Part shown: in pieces, positions 1 to 9,399 of the stretch
How positions within the stretch are numbered: the first letter of the stretch is position 1
Layout of the letters: each line of letters begins with the position of its first letter
From: Candidatus Enterococcus ferrettii
Lineage (GTDB): Bacteria > Bacillota > Bacilli > Lactobacillales > Enterococcaceae
Reading direction: 5' to 3'
DNA length: 55,656 bases
Assembly: GCF_017377655.1 (NCBI RefSeq)
Contig: NZ_JAFREL010000044.1
Coordinates: 1 to 55,656 of the forward strand
The notes under the pieces: model-generated
Database searches by the model: none
The model's input: the letters and a program-made list of their open reading frames with translations, nothing else
Told to the model about the DNA's origin: nothing
Position numbers and translations under genes: made by a program

Positions 1-654
1 TTATCCATTCTAAACACACTAACCATCCTTGAAAAAGACGGCGTAAGACGCTTCACTGAACTGGTTCGTTACATTTATTTGCCGACTGAGCCAGTTTACG
101 ACAGTGAGCAGGAAACAAAAGTTGAAATTGAAGAAAAACCAGCTGGGGATATGATGAGTATTTTGCTGCCTCGAATTCAAGAAGCGCTAGACCACTTGCA
201 AAAGCTAGAAGCAGATAGTGCAGCGACTAACCCAGAATCCAGCTTCGATCTGGAAAATGATTTCTATACGAGCAAGACACCAGAAGAAGCTATGGAATAC
301 TTATTGGACGGCTTTACGCTGCCTCCTAAAGTGGACAACACCGAACTAGTGGATCGGATTATGGCGGCTTTTGTCCATGGGATTAAACTGAAGGATGCCC
401 AACCTGAATTCTTTGTGGATGATGAACCAGAGAATACACCTGATCCTGATTCCGGCAAAAAAGCAGGAACAGAAGAAGTCCCTGATAAGCAGAACAATAA
501 AAAATCCAAAAAGAAGAAGAACAAGAAGCAAAACTCCTATGAAAGTCCGGAAGCAATTCGCAAGAAAAAAGAGCAATGGGAACAGAAGCGGTTAAAAAGA
601 CGTCTGGACAAAAAAATGGGCAAGAGTAAGCGAAATAAGAAAAAGCGGAAATAA
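1..654 (+). CDS. Hypothetical protein, 3' part, Lys-rich C-terminus
   Basis: The frame is open from the first base of the window, so the gene starts upstream. A TTG at 79 is in frame, but nothing suggests it is the true start because sensible protein-like sequence precedes it. The visible 217 residues have an acidic middle (for example DDEPENTPDPD) and a strongly basic tail with Lys runs such as KKSKKKKNKK and KRNKKKRK. No membrane segment or enzyme motif is visible. A basic tail of this kind often contacts nucleic acid, but that is only inference. I do not recognise the family. It is on the same strand as the HAD and LacI genes but separated from them by a hairpin and about 240 bases. Confidence 0.6.
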   Translation, partial: LSILNTLTILEKDGVRRFTELVRYIYLPTEPVYDSEQETKVEIEEKPAGDMMSILLPRIQEALDHLQKLEADSAATNPESSFDLENDFYTSKTPEEAMEYLLDGFTLPPKVDNTELVDRIMAAFVHGIKLKDAQPEFFVDDEPENTPDPDSGKKAGTEEVPDKQNNKKSKKKKNKKQNSYESPEAIRKKKEQWEQKRLKRRLDKKMGKSKRNKKKRK

Positions 655-683
655 GCTGGGGTAGTGGTCTCTGTGAAGGAAAA

Positions 684-717
684 AGTCGCTAAGTACAGGC
701 TGGTGTGCTTAGCGACT
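684..717. terminator. Hairpin after the first gene
   Basis: Two perfect 10-base arms, AGTCGCTAAG and CTTAGCGACT, with a 14-base loop. A run of A precedes the left arm, so the T-run needed for intrinsic termination lies on the minus strand. On the plus strand only an A-rich stretch follows. It probably ends transcription between the upstream gene and the HAD/LacI pair, but efficiency on the plus strand is doubtful. Confidence 0.5.
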
Positions 718-834
718 CAAAAAATTATGTATTTTTCTAAGCTGCTGATTTAGAGATGGCTTTCATTCTTTGTTCTGTAGTGTTACGTTTCAGTCCGTCA
801 CCCTTCTATGCTAGTCTTCACTGTCAACAATTCC

Positions 835-863
835 TTGACCTGGGATGCGTTTCATAGGATATT
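835..863 (+). promoter_or_regulatory. Putative sigma-70-type promoter for the HAD-lacI pair
   Basis: TTGACC at 835-840 and GATATT at 858-863 are separated by 17 bases, about 30 bases before the HAD start codon. No clear LacI operator palindrome was found. Assigned by inspection only. Confidence 0.4.
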
Positions 864-895
864 CTATTTTATAGACCTTGAAGAGGAGTTGGAAA

Positions 896-1696
896 ATGAG
901 GATCAAAATGATTGCCGTAGATATGAATGGAACGTTTCTAAATGATCAAAAGACTTACAACCGCCAACGGTTATTTCGCCAAATGCAGGAAAAAGGCATT
1001 AAGTTTGTTGTCGCCAGCGGCAATCAATACGACCAATTAAAAAGCTTCTTTCCTGACAGCCACGAAAAAATGTCCTTTGTTGCTGAAAACGGTGCGAATA
1101 TTATTTTAGAGGGCGAACACTTTGATAATGCCCGTTTAGATATGGAGGTAGTTCTCGATGCGATGACAAAAATTGAGACTTTAGACCCGACAGCCATTGT
1201 ATTGTGTGGCAAAAAGAGTGCGTATGTTTCAGAGCAGCTGTCGGAGGATCGCTTTAAAAGTGTGCAGTTTTATTATCCTAGTATTAAGCGCTTGGAAAAC
1301 TTGGCGTAAATCCAGACGGAACAGGATGACATTTTCAAATTCGCCCTATCCTTCCCTAACATTAATGGTCCCAGGAAAGTGGCGGCGTTAACTGATCTCT
1401 TAGCAGGAGACCTAATCCCGGTTTCCAGTGGACACGGTGATATTGATTTAATTATTCCCGGCGTCCACAAAGCCTATGGGCTATCGAAGCTGTGCAAGGC
1501 GTGGGCTATTTCTTCTAGCGAACTAGCTGCCTTTGGCGATAGTGGAAATGATATCGAAATGCTGGAATATGCTGGCTTCAGTTTTGCCATGGAGAATGCT
1601 CAGCCAGCGGTTAAAAAAACCGCCGTAAAAGTTATCGGAACAAATAATCAAGAGAGTGTGTTTGATATAATTGAAGCACTACTACTAAAGGTGTGA
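896..1696 (+). pseudogene. Cof-type HAD-IIB phosphatase, interrupted by in-frame TAA
   Basis: ATG 896 follows the ribosome site GAGGAG at a good distance; an in-frame TTG 18 bases upstream is less likely. The product would be a ~266-residue sugar-phosphate-type HAD hydrolase. It has the N-terminal motif VDMNGTF, the ASGN motif II segment, and near the C-terminus AFGDSGNDIEML, the motif III/IV signature of the Cof family. A TAA at 1307-1309 interrupts it, yet the same frame continues with clear family sequence up to the real stop, so this is a single nonsense change and not a frameshift. Motif I reads DxN instead of DxD. The second half has an in-frame GTG near 1379 and might be made separately, but that piece lacks the nucleophile. 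Followed 6 bases later by a LacI regulator, so probably co-transcribed. Confidence 0.8.
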
Positions 1697-1702
1697 TATT
1701 TC

Positions 1703-2650
1703 ATGGCAAATATTCGTGATATTGCTAAGCTCGCCGGTGTCTCACTCTCAACGCTTTCGAGAGTAATTAATCAGGAAAAATATGTGTCTGATGAGAAGAG
1801 AAAACTAGTCCAAGAGGCCATCGAAAAAACAAGCTATACCAGAAACGGGAATGCCGTAAAATTAAGTACCGAAAAAAGCGGTATAATCGGTGTACAAATT
1901 CCCTATAATAATTCCTGCTACGACCAATTGATCGACAGTATTTTATTAGCAACCAAGGAAAAGAGCTATCAGGTACAACTATTGCCTACCTATTACGAAC
2001 AGGAAACGGAAAATTATTACTACTCTATGCTGGAGCAAAATTTAATTGATGGCTTAATCCTGACCTCGCGGACACCGCATCTGATTAATTGGCCCCGGCT
2101 ATTGGCAAAAGGCAAACTAGTTTCCACTGAAAAGTTAGAAACTACCGAAGTGCCTATGATCTATGCGGACCGGGAACAGGTTTACGACCAGCTGTTCTCG
2201 CAGCTACACGCTAAGAAAGTTAAGGACGTTGTATTTGTGGCTAAAAGAGACGCTGATCAAAGCATCGCTACTAGAAATAAAATGAAGGCCTTTGAGCACT
2301 ATTTCGGGAAAGCAGAAGAAGGGCAAAACTACTTTGTGGGGATCGATGACTACGAGAGCGGCTATGCTTGGGCAAAGAAGCAAGCAGCTGTTGGAAAAAT
2401 TCCAGCGTACGTGTATGCCAATGGGGACAGCACCGCTGCTGGAATCCTAGCCGCTTTTCAGGAGGCCGGCTTCCAGCTTAAAAAAGACTTTTGTCTGATT
2501 GGTGAAGGCCACTCCTCCTATAGTAAACTGCTGAATTTTTCTACTATCGATTTTTCTTCTCGAGAGATTAGCCAAGACTGTGTGGATTTTCTTTTATCTG
2601 ATCAGCAACAGATTTGCTGCAGGAAAGAAGCGAGGCTTATTCTTAGGTAA
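1703..2650 (+). CDS. LacI/GalR family transcriptional regulator
   Basis: ATG 1703 has AAAGGTG upstream. Residues 2-50 form the LacI-type helix-turn-helix (NIRDIAKLAGVSLSTLSRVI), followed by the hinge and a periplasmic-binding-protein-like sensor domain starting at about residue 60 (SGIIGVQIP). The conserved YANGDSTAAG segment of the C-terminal subdomain is present. At 315 residues it is slightly shorter than usual, and the last ~15 residues (QQQICCRKEARLILR) look unlike a family C-terminus, so a small frameshift near the end is possible. It probably represses its own operon and a sugar or nucleoside uptake operon in response to a ligand. The PTS genes at 27-31 kb would have been its neighbours before the accessory block was inserted, so they are candidate targets. 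Confidence 0.85.
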   Translation: MANIRDIAKLAGVSLSTLSRVINQEKYVSDEKRKLVQEAIEKTSYTRNGNAVKLSTEKSGIIGVQIPYNNSCYDQLIDSILLATKEKSYQVQLLPTYYEQETENYYYSMLEQNLIDGLILTSRTPHLINWPRLLAKGKLVSTEKLETTEVPMIYADREQVYDQLFSQLHAKKVKDVVFVAKRDADQSIATRNKMKAFEHYFGKAEEGQNYFVGIDDYESGYAWAKKQAAVGKIPAYVYANGDSTAAGILAAFQEAGFQLKKDFCLIGEGHSSYSKLLNFSTIDFSSREISQDCVDFLLSDQQQICCRKEARLILR

Positions 2651-2658
2651 GAAACTAG

Positions 2659-2681
2659 CAGCCTATGCTTGAGCATAGGCT
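2659..2681. repeat. Left copy of the 23-bp palindromic repeat
   Basis: A leading C followed by arms AGCCTATGCT and AGCATAGGCT with the two-base loop TG. The same 23 bases recur at 27187-27209. It lies just after the LacI stop codon and directly before the end of the first IS1182-like element. It fits a convergent-gene terminator that was duplicated when the element inserted. Confidence 0.8.
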
Positions 2682-2684
2682 TCC

Positions 2685-3835
2685 AGACTGTAGACAAATA
2701 AGAATCATGAAGCTCCTGATTCTTATTTATGTTACCTCCGAAAAAAATGCACAAAAAAATAAAAAGGCCTCTGACTTTCCCCTTAGCCAAGCGGTTGATT
2801 CCTTCAAATTCATCGCAGCAAACGTAAACTTCGCATGCCGGGCGACTTTTTCCAATCCATGGTACTTCATTCAACGCATCACATGCTTTTCTTTTGCATC
2901 GGCAAAGACCCGTTCAACGTTTTTTTTCCGACGACGATATAATTTTCTGTTTAATTCTGTATGCCGGAGATGTTCAGCTTTTTCAACATACGCTGCCCAA
3001 ACATGCCGATTGATTACTTTCTGATGTTTTTCGCTTTGGGTGCACTGAGTTAGTAACGGGCACAACATACACTTTTTCGGATCTGATTTATACTCACGAT
3101 ACCCTTTGCGATTAACGGTAGAGAAGGTCAATTCCTGGTTACCAGGACATAGATAACAATCATAATATTCATCATAGACATACAGTTTTAGGGGGGAGGA
3201 ATTCCTTTTTTCCTTTTGGTCTAGTATAGGGTAAAACTGGTCGTATATGTATCTGTGAAAAAAAGCGGGTAAACATTGGCGTTTTATAGGCAGCATCAGC
3301 TACCACCTGTTTTATTTTCAGGAAATCCTCGTTTAACTTTTTTACGAGTTGAACCGTAGCTTGGCTATCATGATATAACCACCACATCTAATACAAATCC
3401 ATGCTCATCACAAGCCGTATGTGCTGAGTAGGCAAATTGCTTTTCTCGTTCACCTTTCACGTAGTAGCCACTTTCAGGATCGGCTTTACTAATTTTTCTT
3501 TCTGACAGTCCCTGATCGGTCAACTCACTTCCCATGCCCCATATAAAAGGGCATTTGCCTTCTTTTTGGCGTTGTACATTAATCTCATCTTCTATAACTC
3601 ATCTTGAAAAGCCTTCGCTTCTATATAATTCATTTCCTTTGTAAATCGATGTTTGTTTGCATCGATCTTTCGAACTAAGTGATCTTGAAGAACTAACTCA
3701 TCCATGGTCGGCTTAGTAAACTGATTACATCCATTCATAAATTGGTTAGCCATCACAGCAATTACTTCTTGTATTCGATTTCTATTCTAGTAAAAAAACT
3801 GTAGACTCCATCTCTTTTAGGGACTTTGTCTACAG
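2685..3835 (-). mobile_element. Decayed IS1182-family insertion sequence, copy 1
   Basis: The ends carry inverted CTGTAGACAAA / TTTGTCTACAG sequences. The transposase is on the minus strand and broken. Fragments at 2871-3296 and 3172-3387 contain VVADAAYKTPM, the zinc-ribbon-like CYLCPGNQELTF and CMLCPLLTQC segments, and a basic RRRKKNVERVFADAKEKH C-terminus, all typical of IS1182 transposases. Stops and frameshifts lie at several points. Compared with copy 2 (25978-27185), the middle of the N-terminal half is missing: sequence equivalent to VRKIDA is joined directly to NKHRFTKEM. It cannot make an active transposase. Its outer (left) end adjoins the palindrome at 2659. Confidence 0.85.
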
Positions 3836-4051
3836 CTTGAGAAATTATTAGAAATCCCTGCTTAATCTATCATTAGAAATATCAAGGTATGCCTTGTTTT
3901 TAAACTTTGCAACAAAACATTAGGTATGATATGTTGATATATATTTTGTGCCTAAGCAAAAGCTTTAGACAAATAGATTGCCCTTTGACAATAAAGGCTT
4001 TAAAAATTTTGGACTAAAAATATTGATCTGCTTTATAAAGGATTGGAAACT

Positions 4052-5548
4052 ATGTTAAAGAATAAATTAGAGGACTTTTTAGACGTTTTATATGAATTCG
4101 ATGTCAAGAAAAAGCTTGTTATATTAAAGATTTTAGAGCAGAATAATTCATGGACTTCCCTTAGCGAATTAACATTAGCATCGAGCTATTCAAAATCCAC
4201 CGTTCTAAAATATTTGGTACAAATAAAGGAAGAAGCTGAAGATGAGACTTCATTTTCTCTTCTTACCGATGATCAGAATTGCTATTATTTGGAACTAAAG
4301 AACTCTTTTGATTTTGGACAGTATTATCGCGGGTTGATTTTTGAAATGTGGCCTACCCAATTGATTAATGATCTAATTACAAGTAATTCAATAAATAAAA
4401 TCCAGTTTATTACCAAACATTTCATTAGTGAATCTGCTTTTAAAAGTAAAATAAAGCAGATCAAAGTCATTTTATCTTTTTTCAGTTTAAAGCTATATGT
4501 ACACAATGGTATTTATTACTTAAGAGGAAATGAAGCCAATATTCGAAGACTTGCGACTGAATTCTATTGGGAATTCTTTAAAGGAGCCTCATGGCCATTT
4601 AAAGTCGTTGATGAAACTATTATTCTAGAGAAAGTGAATAGTATTGAAGATAAGACAGGGATTCCCTTCTCACTAATGGATCGAAAAAAGCTGCATTATC
4701 AGCTTGCCATTCTAGAGCTGCGTTATAAAAAAGGATTCTTCTTCAGATTAAGTCCCTTACTCTCAAGCTTTCTTCCGGTGTTAAGCAAGCTTCAATGGGA
4801 TTTACAATTTCCAATAAGCTTTTTTCCTAGTCGAGATGAACAAAACTACTTTTATTTTTGGTTATCGACAGAGTCAAAGTATTTTGATTATTTCAATGTA
4901 TCGCTGAATAACGAAGCATTTACACTGTTTAAAAAGGAACCTTTAATAACAGTTATCCTCAAGAACATTGACTACATGGATAATAAAATATTCTCTCTTT
5001 CTGCTGAAAAAAAAGAGTTCCTAAAGATCCAGCTGTTAAGTATCTTTATAAATATAACTCTTTTTGAGAATATCCAATCGATTAACCCTAATGAACTAAT
5101 TTATAAGGAGTCTTATACTTTAAAGACCCACCTCGATGAGCTACTGACTATTACTAATCAAGAAATTAAACTCACGGTTGATACAAAAAAATTTTTGTAT
5201 TACAGATATAGAAATATCTTATTATCAACATACTCGATTTCAATTTTTGAAAAAAACCTAATTGTATCTTTTTGTACAGATTTAGAACCTCTTATTGAGA
5301 AAAAACTGCTGAACATTTTGAACCTGTATTTTCAGGATATTTCTAATGTGTCCTTTATTTCTGGAGTAAAATTTACTGATGAGAATATCGATTTAGTTGT
5401 ACATACAGGGTTATCTTCTGAAGAGGTCTTAAAAAAGAACGTTAATGATAGCTTATACCTTGATACCAGGTATCTTTATAACCCTAACTTACCAAATCTG
5501 CTAAATATATTATCTAAACGGATAGATTTCATCAGAAACAAGCACTAA
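4052..5548 (+). CDS. Mga-like / PRD-type transcriptional regulator
   Basis: ATG 4052 has AAAGGA nine bases upstream and is preferred over the in-frame TTG at 4043. The ~498-residue soluble protein starts with two predicted DNA-binding helix regions (LVILKILEQNNSWTSLSELT, then SKSTVLKYLVQI) and continues as a long helical protein, the layout of the Mga/AtxA class. In that class the middle PRD-like domains are phosphorylated by PTS proteins to tune activation of surface-protein genes. No enzyme motif is seen. The gene stands alone, flanked by IS remnants. Its targets are unknown; the WxL loci further right are candidates by position and class only. Confidence 0.75.
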   Translation: MLKNKLEDFLDVLYEFDVKKKLVILKILEQNNSWTSLSELTLASSYSKSTVLKYLVQIKEEAEDETSFSLLTDDQNCYYLELKNSFDFGQYYRGLIFEMWPTQLINDLITSNSINKIQFITKHFISESAFKSKIKQIKVILSFFSLKLYVHNGIYYLRGNEANIRRLATEFYWEFFKGASWPFKVVDETIILEKVNSIEDKTGIPFSLMDRKKLHYQLAILELRYKKGFFFRLSPLLSSFLPVLSKLQWDLQFPISFFPSRDEQNYFYFWLSTESKYFDYFNVSLNNEAFTLFKKEPLITVILKNIDYMDNKIFSLSAEKKEFLKIQLLSIFINITLFENIQSINPNELIYKESYTLKTHLDELLTITNQEIKLTVDTKKFLYYRYRNILLSTYSISIFEKNLIVSFCTDLEPLIEKKLLNILNLYFQDISNVSFISGVKFTDENIDLVVHTGLSSEEVLKKNVNDSLYLDTRYLYNPNLPNLLNILSKRIDFIRNKH

Positions 5549-5580
5549 AAAATCATTTTTTTAAATCAGAAAAGTTTTTA

Positions 5581-5688
5581 TCCGGTAGCGTTGACTGTAT
5601 TGGAAATGGATCTAGGAGCACTTATGTGATTACCAGAGAAGGTATGGAATATTTAACTGATCCAAACTACGGACTCATTTCAGGTTGA
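5581..5688 (+). pseudogene. Short 3' gene remnant, family unknown
   Basis: A 35-codon stretch with no start ends in TGA and reads like real protein (STYVITREGMEYLTDPNYG). It has no upstream continuation and lies between the Mga-like gene and a hairpin-rich stretch, so it is probably the tail of a gene lost by rearrangement. The family is not recognised. Confidence 0.3.
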
Positions 5689-5783
5689 TAGGATGATTTA
5701 AGCATTGCCATCGCCTCCCGTGATACCTCAAGTATACCGTCAAAACAAAGGCTTGTCGCTAACAAACAGAAAATCTGCCTTGA

Positions 5784-5891
5784 GGCTGTGACATAAGTCT
5801 TAAAAAAATGCCGGTGAAATGACGATTATCGTTCATTTCACTGGCATTTTTGGGTAAAATAAAAGGGACTGTGACATAAAACATCACAGCC
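5784..5891. repeat. Small MITE-like element with two hairpins
   Basis: GGCTGTGA at 5784-5791 is inverted as TCACAGCC at 5884-5891. Between them lies a long hairpin (ATGCCGGTGAAATGA paired with its near-complement, 5804-5851) ending in a T-run, so it can act as a terminator. The right end itself folds into a second hairpin (5862-5895). It has no coding capacity. Confidence 0.4.
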
Positions 5892-6000
5892 TTTTCATAA
5901 CGAATAATCGGTGTAACTAAAGCAGCTCTTTACTCCGCTCGCGTATTCTTAAAGCAACTTGAGTAGCTGCCCGGCTTTAGAATTTTGAAAAGTTTTTTGT

Positions 6001-7132
6001 TTAACCATGCGCAGTCTGTTTTTCTGAGTATAAAGTATCTTTCGTCCAGGAAGCAGTGTGGCGCAAAATTGGAGTTAAATGAATTGGATACAAAATAGAC
6101 TTTTTTATACTGAAAGTGTTTATTCCGTATAGCAAGGACCAGTAGCATTTAGACATCCAAAAAGTTGATTTATGTGGATGTCTACGTTTAGACCATTTGC
6201 GTAGATTTTTCTCTGATGTCCGATACACATCATTAAACGCCTTGTTTGAACACATGGAAGAATGGTAGTTAGCCCAACCTCTAAGTATGAGGTTTAGGTT
6301 TTCTATTAGGCAGTCCTGAGAGTCTCCTGTTACAACAAAATCGTCTCCATATCTTACAAAGTTAACCTTATACTTATCGTATTTGACAGCGATTGTCCCC
6401 TTTGTGTTGGACCAATATGTAGTCTTTATCATTTTTTCTAAGCCATCTAAAGTAGCGTTCGTCTATACAGGAGAAATTCTTCCTCCTTGGGCGGTGCCAG
6501 ATTTTGGTAGGGAATAACTGTTTCTCTTCCATATAACCACTTTTCAAGAATTTATGGAGAATTGTCTTATCCATTGGAATATTTTCGGTGAGCCATTGAT
6601 GACTTATATTATCAAAACAACCTTTAATATCACCTTCTAATATCCATTGTGCGGAGGTTCTTCTGCATAAAATCTTGAAAAATTTCTCTCCAGCGTCTTT
6701 GAGGCTTTTGAATTTCCTAAATCCATAGGAGTTAATATCCGAAGTATATTCTGATAGGTTCTAAATCTAGAAGAAATAATGTTTGCATAGCTTTATCAAT
6801 CATATACGGTATTCTTAGCAGACGCTTTTCTTTTTTACCAAATTTAGTTATATAAATTCTTTTAACTAGTTTAGCTGAGTAGTGGTTTTGATTCAGTAGT
6901 CCAATGGCTTGGAAATTTTGAGATTCGCTTTTTAAGTGATTCCATCGATACCAGAAGTGCTTTTCCCTTGATTTAATATTACCTTTCTTATGGATAGGGC
7001 TTTTGCGTGAAATGAATGCGTAATTAGGAAATGGAGTCTTTTTACAATTCTCAGTTACAGTCGCTTCACGTAGTCCTTAGCTTGTTCCCAGCCAATGGTT
7101 TTCCATTTCTTGTTAACAGTAGAGTTTTGCAT
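6001..7132 (-). pseudogene. Decayed group II intron reverse transcriptase/maturase (LtrA-like)
   Basis: Read on the minus strand, ATG 7130-7132 starts MQNSTVNKKWKTIGWEQAK, typical of LtrA-type intron-encoded proteins. Reverse transcriptase pieces follow in several frames, including ILEGDIKGCFDNISH and the RYGDDFVV catalytic block (canonical YADD changed to YGDD), then the maturase segment LILRGWANYHS near the C-terminus. At least three frameshifts or stops separate the pieces, so no full protein can be made. A convincing domain V hairpin was not found downstream (below 6000), nor a 5' GUGYG end, so the ribozyme is probably lost as well. Confidence 0.85.
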
Positions 7133-7413
7133 GCTAGTTGTCCTCACTTTCGTATCGTTGAACTTTACTTGTTAGACGATATCAGCTGATTCATGCAATA
7201 TAATGCTTTTTGGGAGTCATCTACCTTTCAGTATTGGACAGATTTTGAATCCCTAATTCAGCGATTACAGAGGAAAACTTTTGACTAAGGTATTGTGTGA
7301 TCAGCTTGGGAAAACAGGTTATGCTTTTTACGAGGAAGTTGAACCGTTTGAGAGAAAGTTTTCTAACCAATTTGTGAAATAAAGGTACCTGATAGGAAGA
7401 GCCGACATTCAAA

Positions 7414-7459
7414 GCAGCCTACGATTGAGTAAAACCAATCATAGGCTGCCATTTTTATT
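7414..7459. terminator. Strong hairpin terminator
   Basis: Arms GCAGCCTACGATTG and CAATCATAGGCTGC with a short A-rich loop, followed by ATTTTTATTT on the plus strand. The outer bases resemble the palindrome at 2659 and 27187 (CAGCCTA), probably because both are terminators of similar composition. Confidence 0.7.
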
Positions 7460-7643
7460 TCATCATCCGATCCAGCAGCCAATCCACACCATAAGTACAC
7501 GTCTTCTGTGCTTCATTATTGCCGCAATGAACATTTATATCGCCCATATTTTCGATGTGATAATACCATGATTGCACAAAGCTTTGATAATCCAGAGGGA
7601 ATACGTGTCTCTTATGTAGGGTGTCGCTCAAGAAAAAAGGCAC
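7455..7643 (-). pseudogene. C-terminal gene fragment, family unknown
   Basis: A 62-codon frame on the minus strand ends exactly at the hairpin 7414-7459 and reads like a natural C-terminus (MGDINVHCGNNEAQ, then YGVDWLLDRMMK). No ribosome site or upstream continuation is visible, so it may be the tail of a lost gene. I do not recognise the family, and the stretch could be chance. Confidence 0.25.
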
Positions 7644-7696
7644 AGCGTCCTAAAGTTAAGCATCCCAAGTTCCACTGCTCTCTTTGTAAGTACTAA

Positions 7697-8157
7697 AATT
7701 TTCAACCGATAACTGATCAATTAATTCATGATCATCTACGTGGATAAGACTGATTAAAAACATAAACTAAAGGGATAAGAGCTGAAAATAAATTTTGGTA
7801 AGGAATAATCAAGACTCAAAAAAAAGTATATTTTTTTCGGAAAGATGGATAGATCATAAAGCTAAGTGAAGATGGTGACTGTCGAAGTAGAAACGTTTGA
7901 CGCAGTATTAGTAGGATTATCACCTAAAACGTCCGTAGTCTATTTGAGACTGTATTTTGCTTTCGCTAAATGAAAAGGGTTCGATACCAGAGCTCAACGT
8001 TCAGTTTCTTTACAAGTTTGTTTAGTAGATTCTGTGATGTAGCCAGATCTTTCTAGTAAAAAATTTATGATCACACCTTGAAAATTTAGAACTAAAAAAT
8101 AAGTAATCTAACCGACTGCTAACTAAACTGTTGCAAGTCCCGACAATTCGCCACCCA
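7697..8157. other. Non-coding or decayed stretch
   Basis: No frame with protein-like content or a ribosome site was found. The stretch is AT-rich and lies between two gene remnants and the reductase gene. No hairpin terminator for the reductase gene is obvious. Confidence 0.5.
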
Positions 8158-9105
8158 TTAACACTCTTGATCCAGAATCTTCTCAAATTCAGGAACAGAT
8201 ACACCAACTTGTTCAGCTGTTTCAATCATTGTTTTATACATAGCCATTGCCTCAGCACCAGCTTGATATTGTAAAGTTATAATTTTTGATACTTTATTTG
8301 TTAAAAATTGTAACCTCATTCCTAAAGTAATTATCGAAATTGGATACATAAATAATTTAAGGTCAGAATAGTTCTTAACATTTATTCCTCTCTTTTCACA
8401 TACTTTAATACTATCTTTAACCAATAAAACTGCTCTTCTTAAATTAGACCTATCACTGATAAATTTTTCCCCATCCCCTGCTGCTAAGACTGCGGAATTT
8501 AAAGAGCAGATCAAAGCATAGTGTGCCCAAAGCCAATGCAACATATTTTCTTCCACAATCACCTTACAACCTACAGAAGAAAACAGCTGAGCTCCGATTT
8601 CAAGAAACTTTTTGTTTGTTTCAGTAATTGCCCCTAATGTTATAGAATCACCGATAGCACCTTTCAAAATAAGGTCACTTTCTTCGTAGAAGAATCCACC
8701 CCCTGCATTGGGAAACGCACAGAGATATTTTTTGTCTCCTAAATACTCTTCAAGCTGCTCTTTTTCTCCCCAAAAATTATTAAACATTATGTGCAAAGCT
8801 GTGTTAAATCGGCCTTCTAAGTCTGATAAAACGCTTAATATTTGATGAGAATTTACACTTATTAGAACAATATCGAAGGATTCGTCTTCTAACTTATTAG
8901 TAATGGTAGGATAGTACATTTCATCCAAATTTTTACTATCCGCTGATTTTCGATTATTAAACAAACTGACTCTAAAACCATTATTGTATCTTTCAGCCTT
9001 TTGCTCATTTCTCATATAGTGGACCACATAATTATCCTTCTTTTTTGAAAATAAATTTCCAAATATCGATCCCAAAACACCGCATCCTATGATTAAAACT
9101 CTCAT
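8158..9105 (-). CDS. Ketopantoate reductase (PanE/ApbA)-like NAD(P)-dependent reductase
   Basis: ATG 9105 is preceded by GAGAGGA. The 315-residue protein opens with a Rossmann dinucleotide-binding motif (RVLIIGCGVLGSIFG). A segment FDIVLISVNSHQ at the end of the NAD(P) domain and a helical C-terminal domain follow, the layout of the 2-dehydropantoate 2-reductase family. The typical family residues after the hinge are only loosely kept, so it is more likely a divergent member acting on another 2-oxo acid than the pantothenate enzyme itself. The upstream region from 9129 is nearly identical to that of the regulator gene at 10927-11631. No pathway partner is adjacent. Confidence 0.7.
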   Translation of the reverse strand: MRVLIIGCGVLGSIFGNLFSKKKDNYVVHYMRNEQKAERYNNGFRVSLFNNRKSADSKNLDEMYYPTITNKLEDESFDIVLISVNSHQILSVLSDLEGRFNTALHIMFNNFWGEKEQLEEYLGDKKYLCAFPNAGGGFFYEESDLILKGAIGDSITLGAITETNKKFLEIGAQLFSSVGCKVIVEENMLHWLWAHYALICSLNSAVLAAGDGEKFISDRSNLRRAVLLVKDSIKVCEKRGINVKNYSDLKLFMYPISIITLGMRLQFLTNKVSKIITLQYQAGAEAMAMYKTMIETAEQVGVSVPEFEKILDQEC

Positions 9106-9128
9106 TTGAAATTATCCTCTCTTTTTCT

Positions 9129-9399
9129 GGTAATTCAAAATCTATCTAACAAAATACTTCTAAAACTTGATACAACAGGGATTCAAGCATGTTTTTAGCT
9201 GTCCCCCCTAAGCCAAACTAAATCTTGTTATATTAGGTGGCGAAGCGAGCATTTTATAATGAGCATCATTGAGCTACAGTGCCTGTTCTGACGCAATTAT
9301 TTGCTGAACTTTTAATGTCTGAATCCTCAATGATGGAGGCTCGTTGTCAAGTGCACCGGTTATTGCATCAAAAGTTTTTCACAGATTCTTTTGAGTTAC
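9129..9399. repeat. Direct repeat, copy A: duplicated ~270-bp upstream module
   Basis: This stretch matches 11655-11930 over its whole length with scattered substitutions and one short gap. Shared blocks include TCTATCTAACAAAA, CAAGCATGTTTTTAGCTGTC and GTGCACCGGTTATTGCATCA. It begins 24 bases before the reductase start codon on the minus strand. A TTGAAT...TTTAGAA pair in minus orientation is kept in both copies and may be a promoter. No gene is evident inside. Confidence 0.8.
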
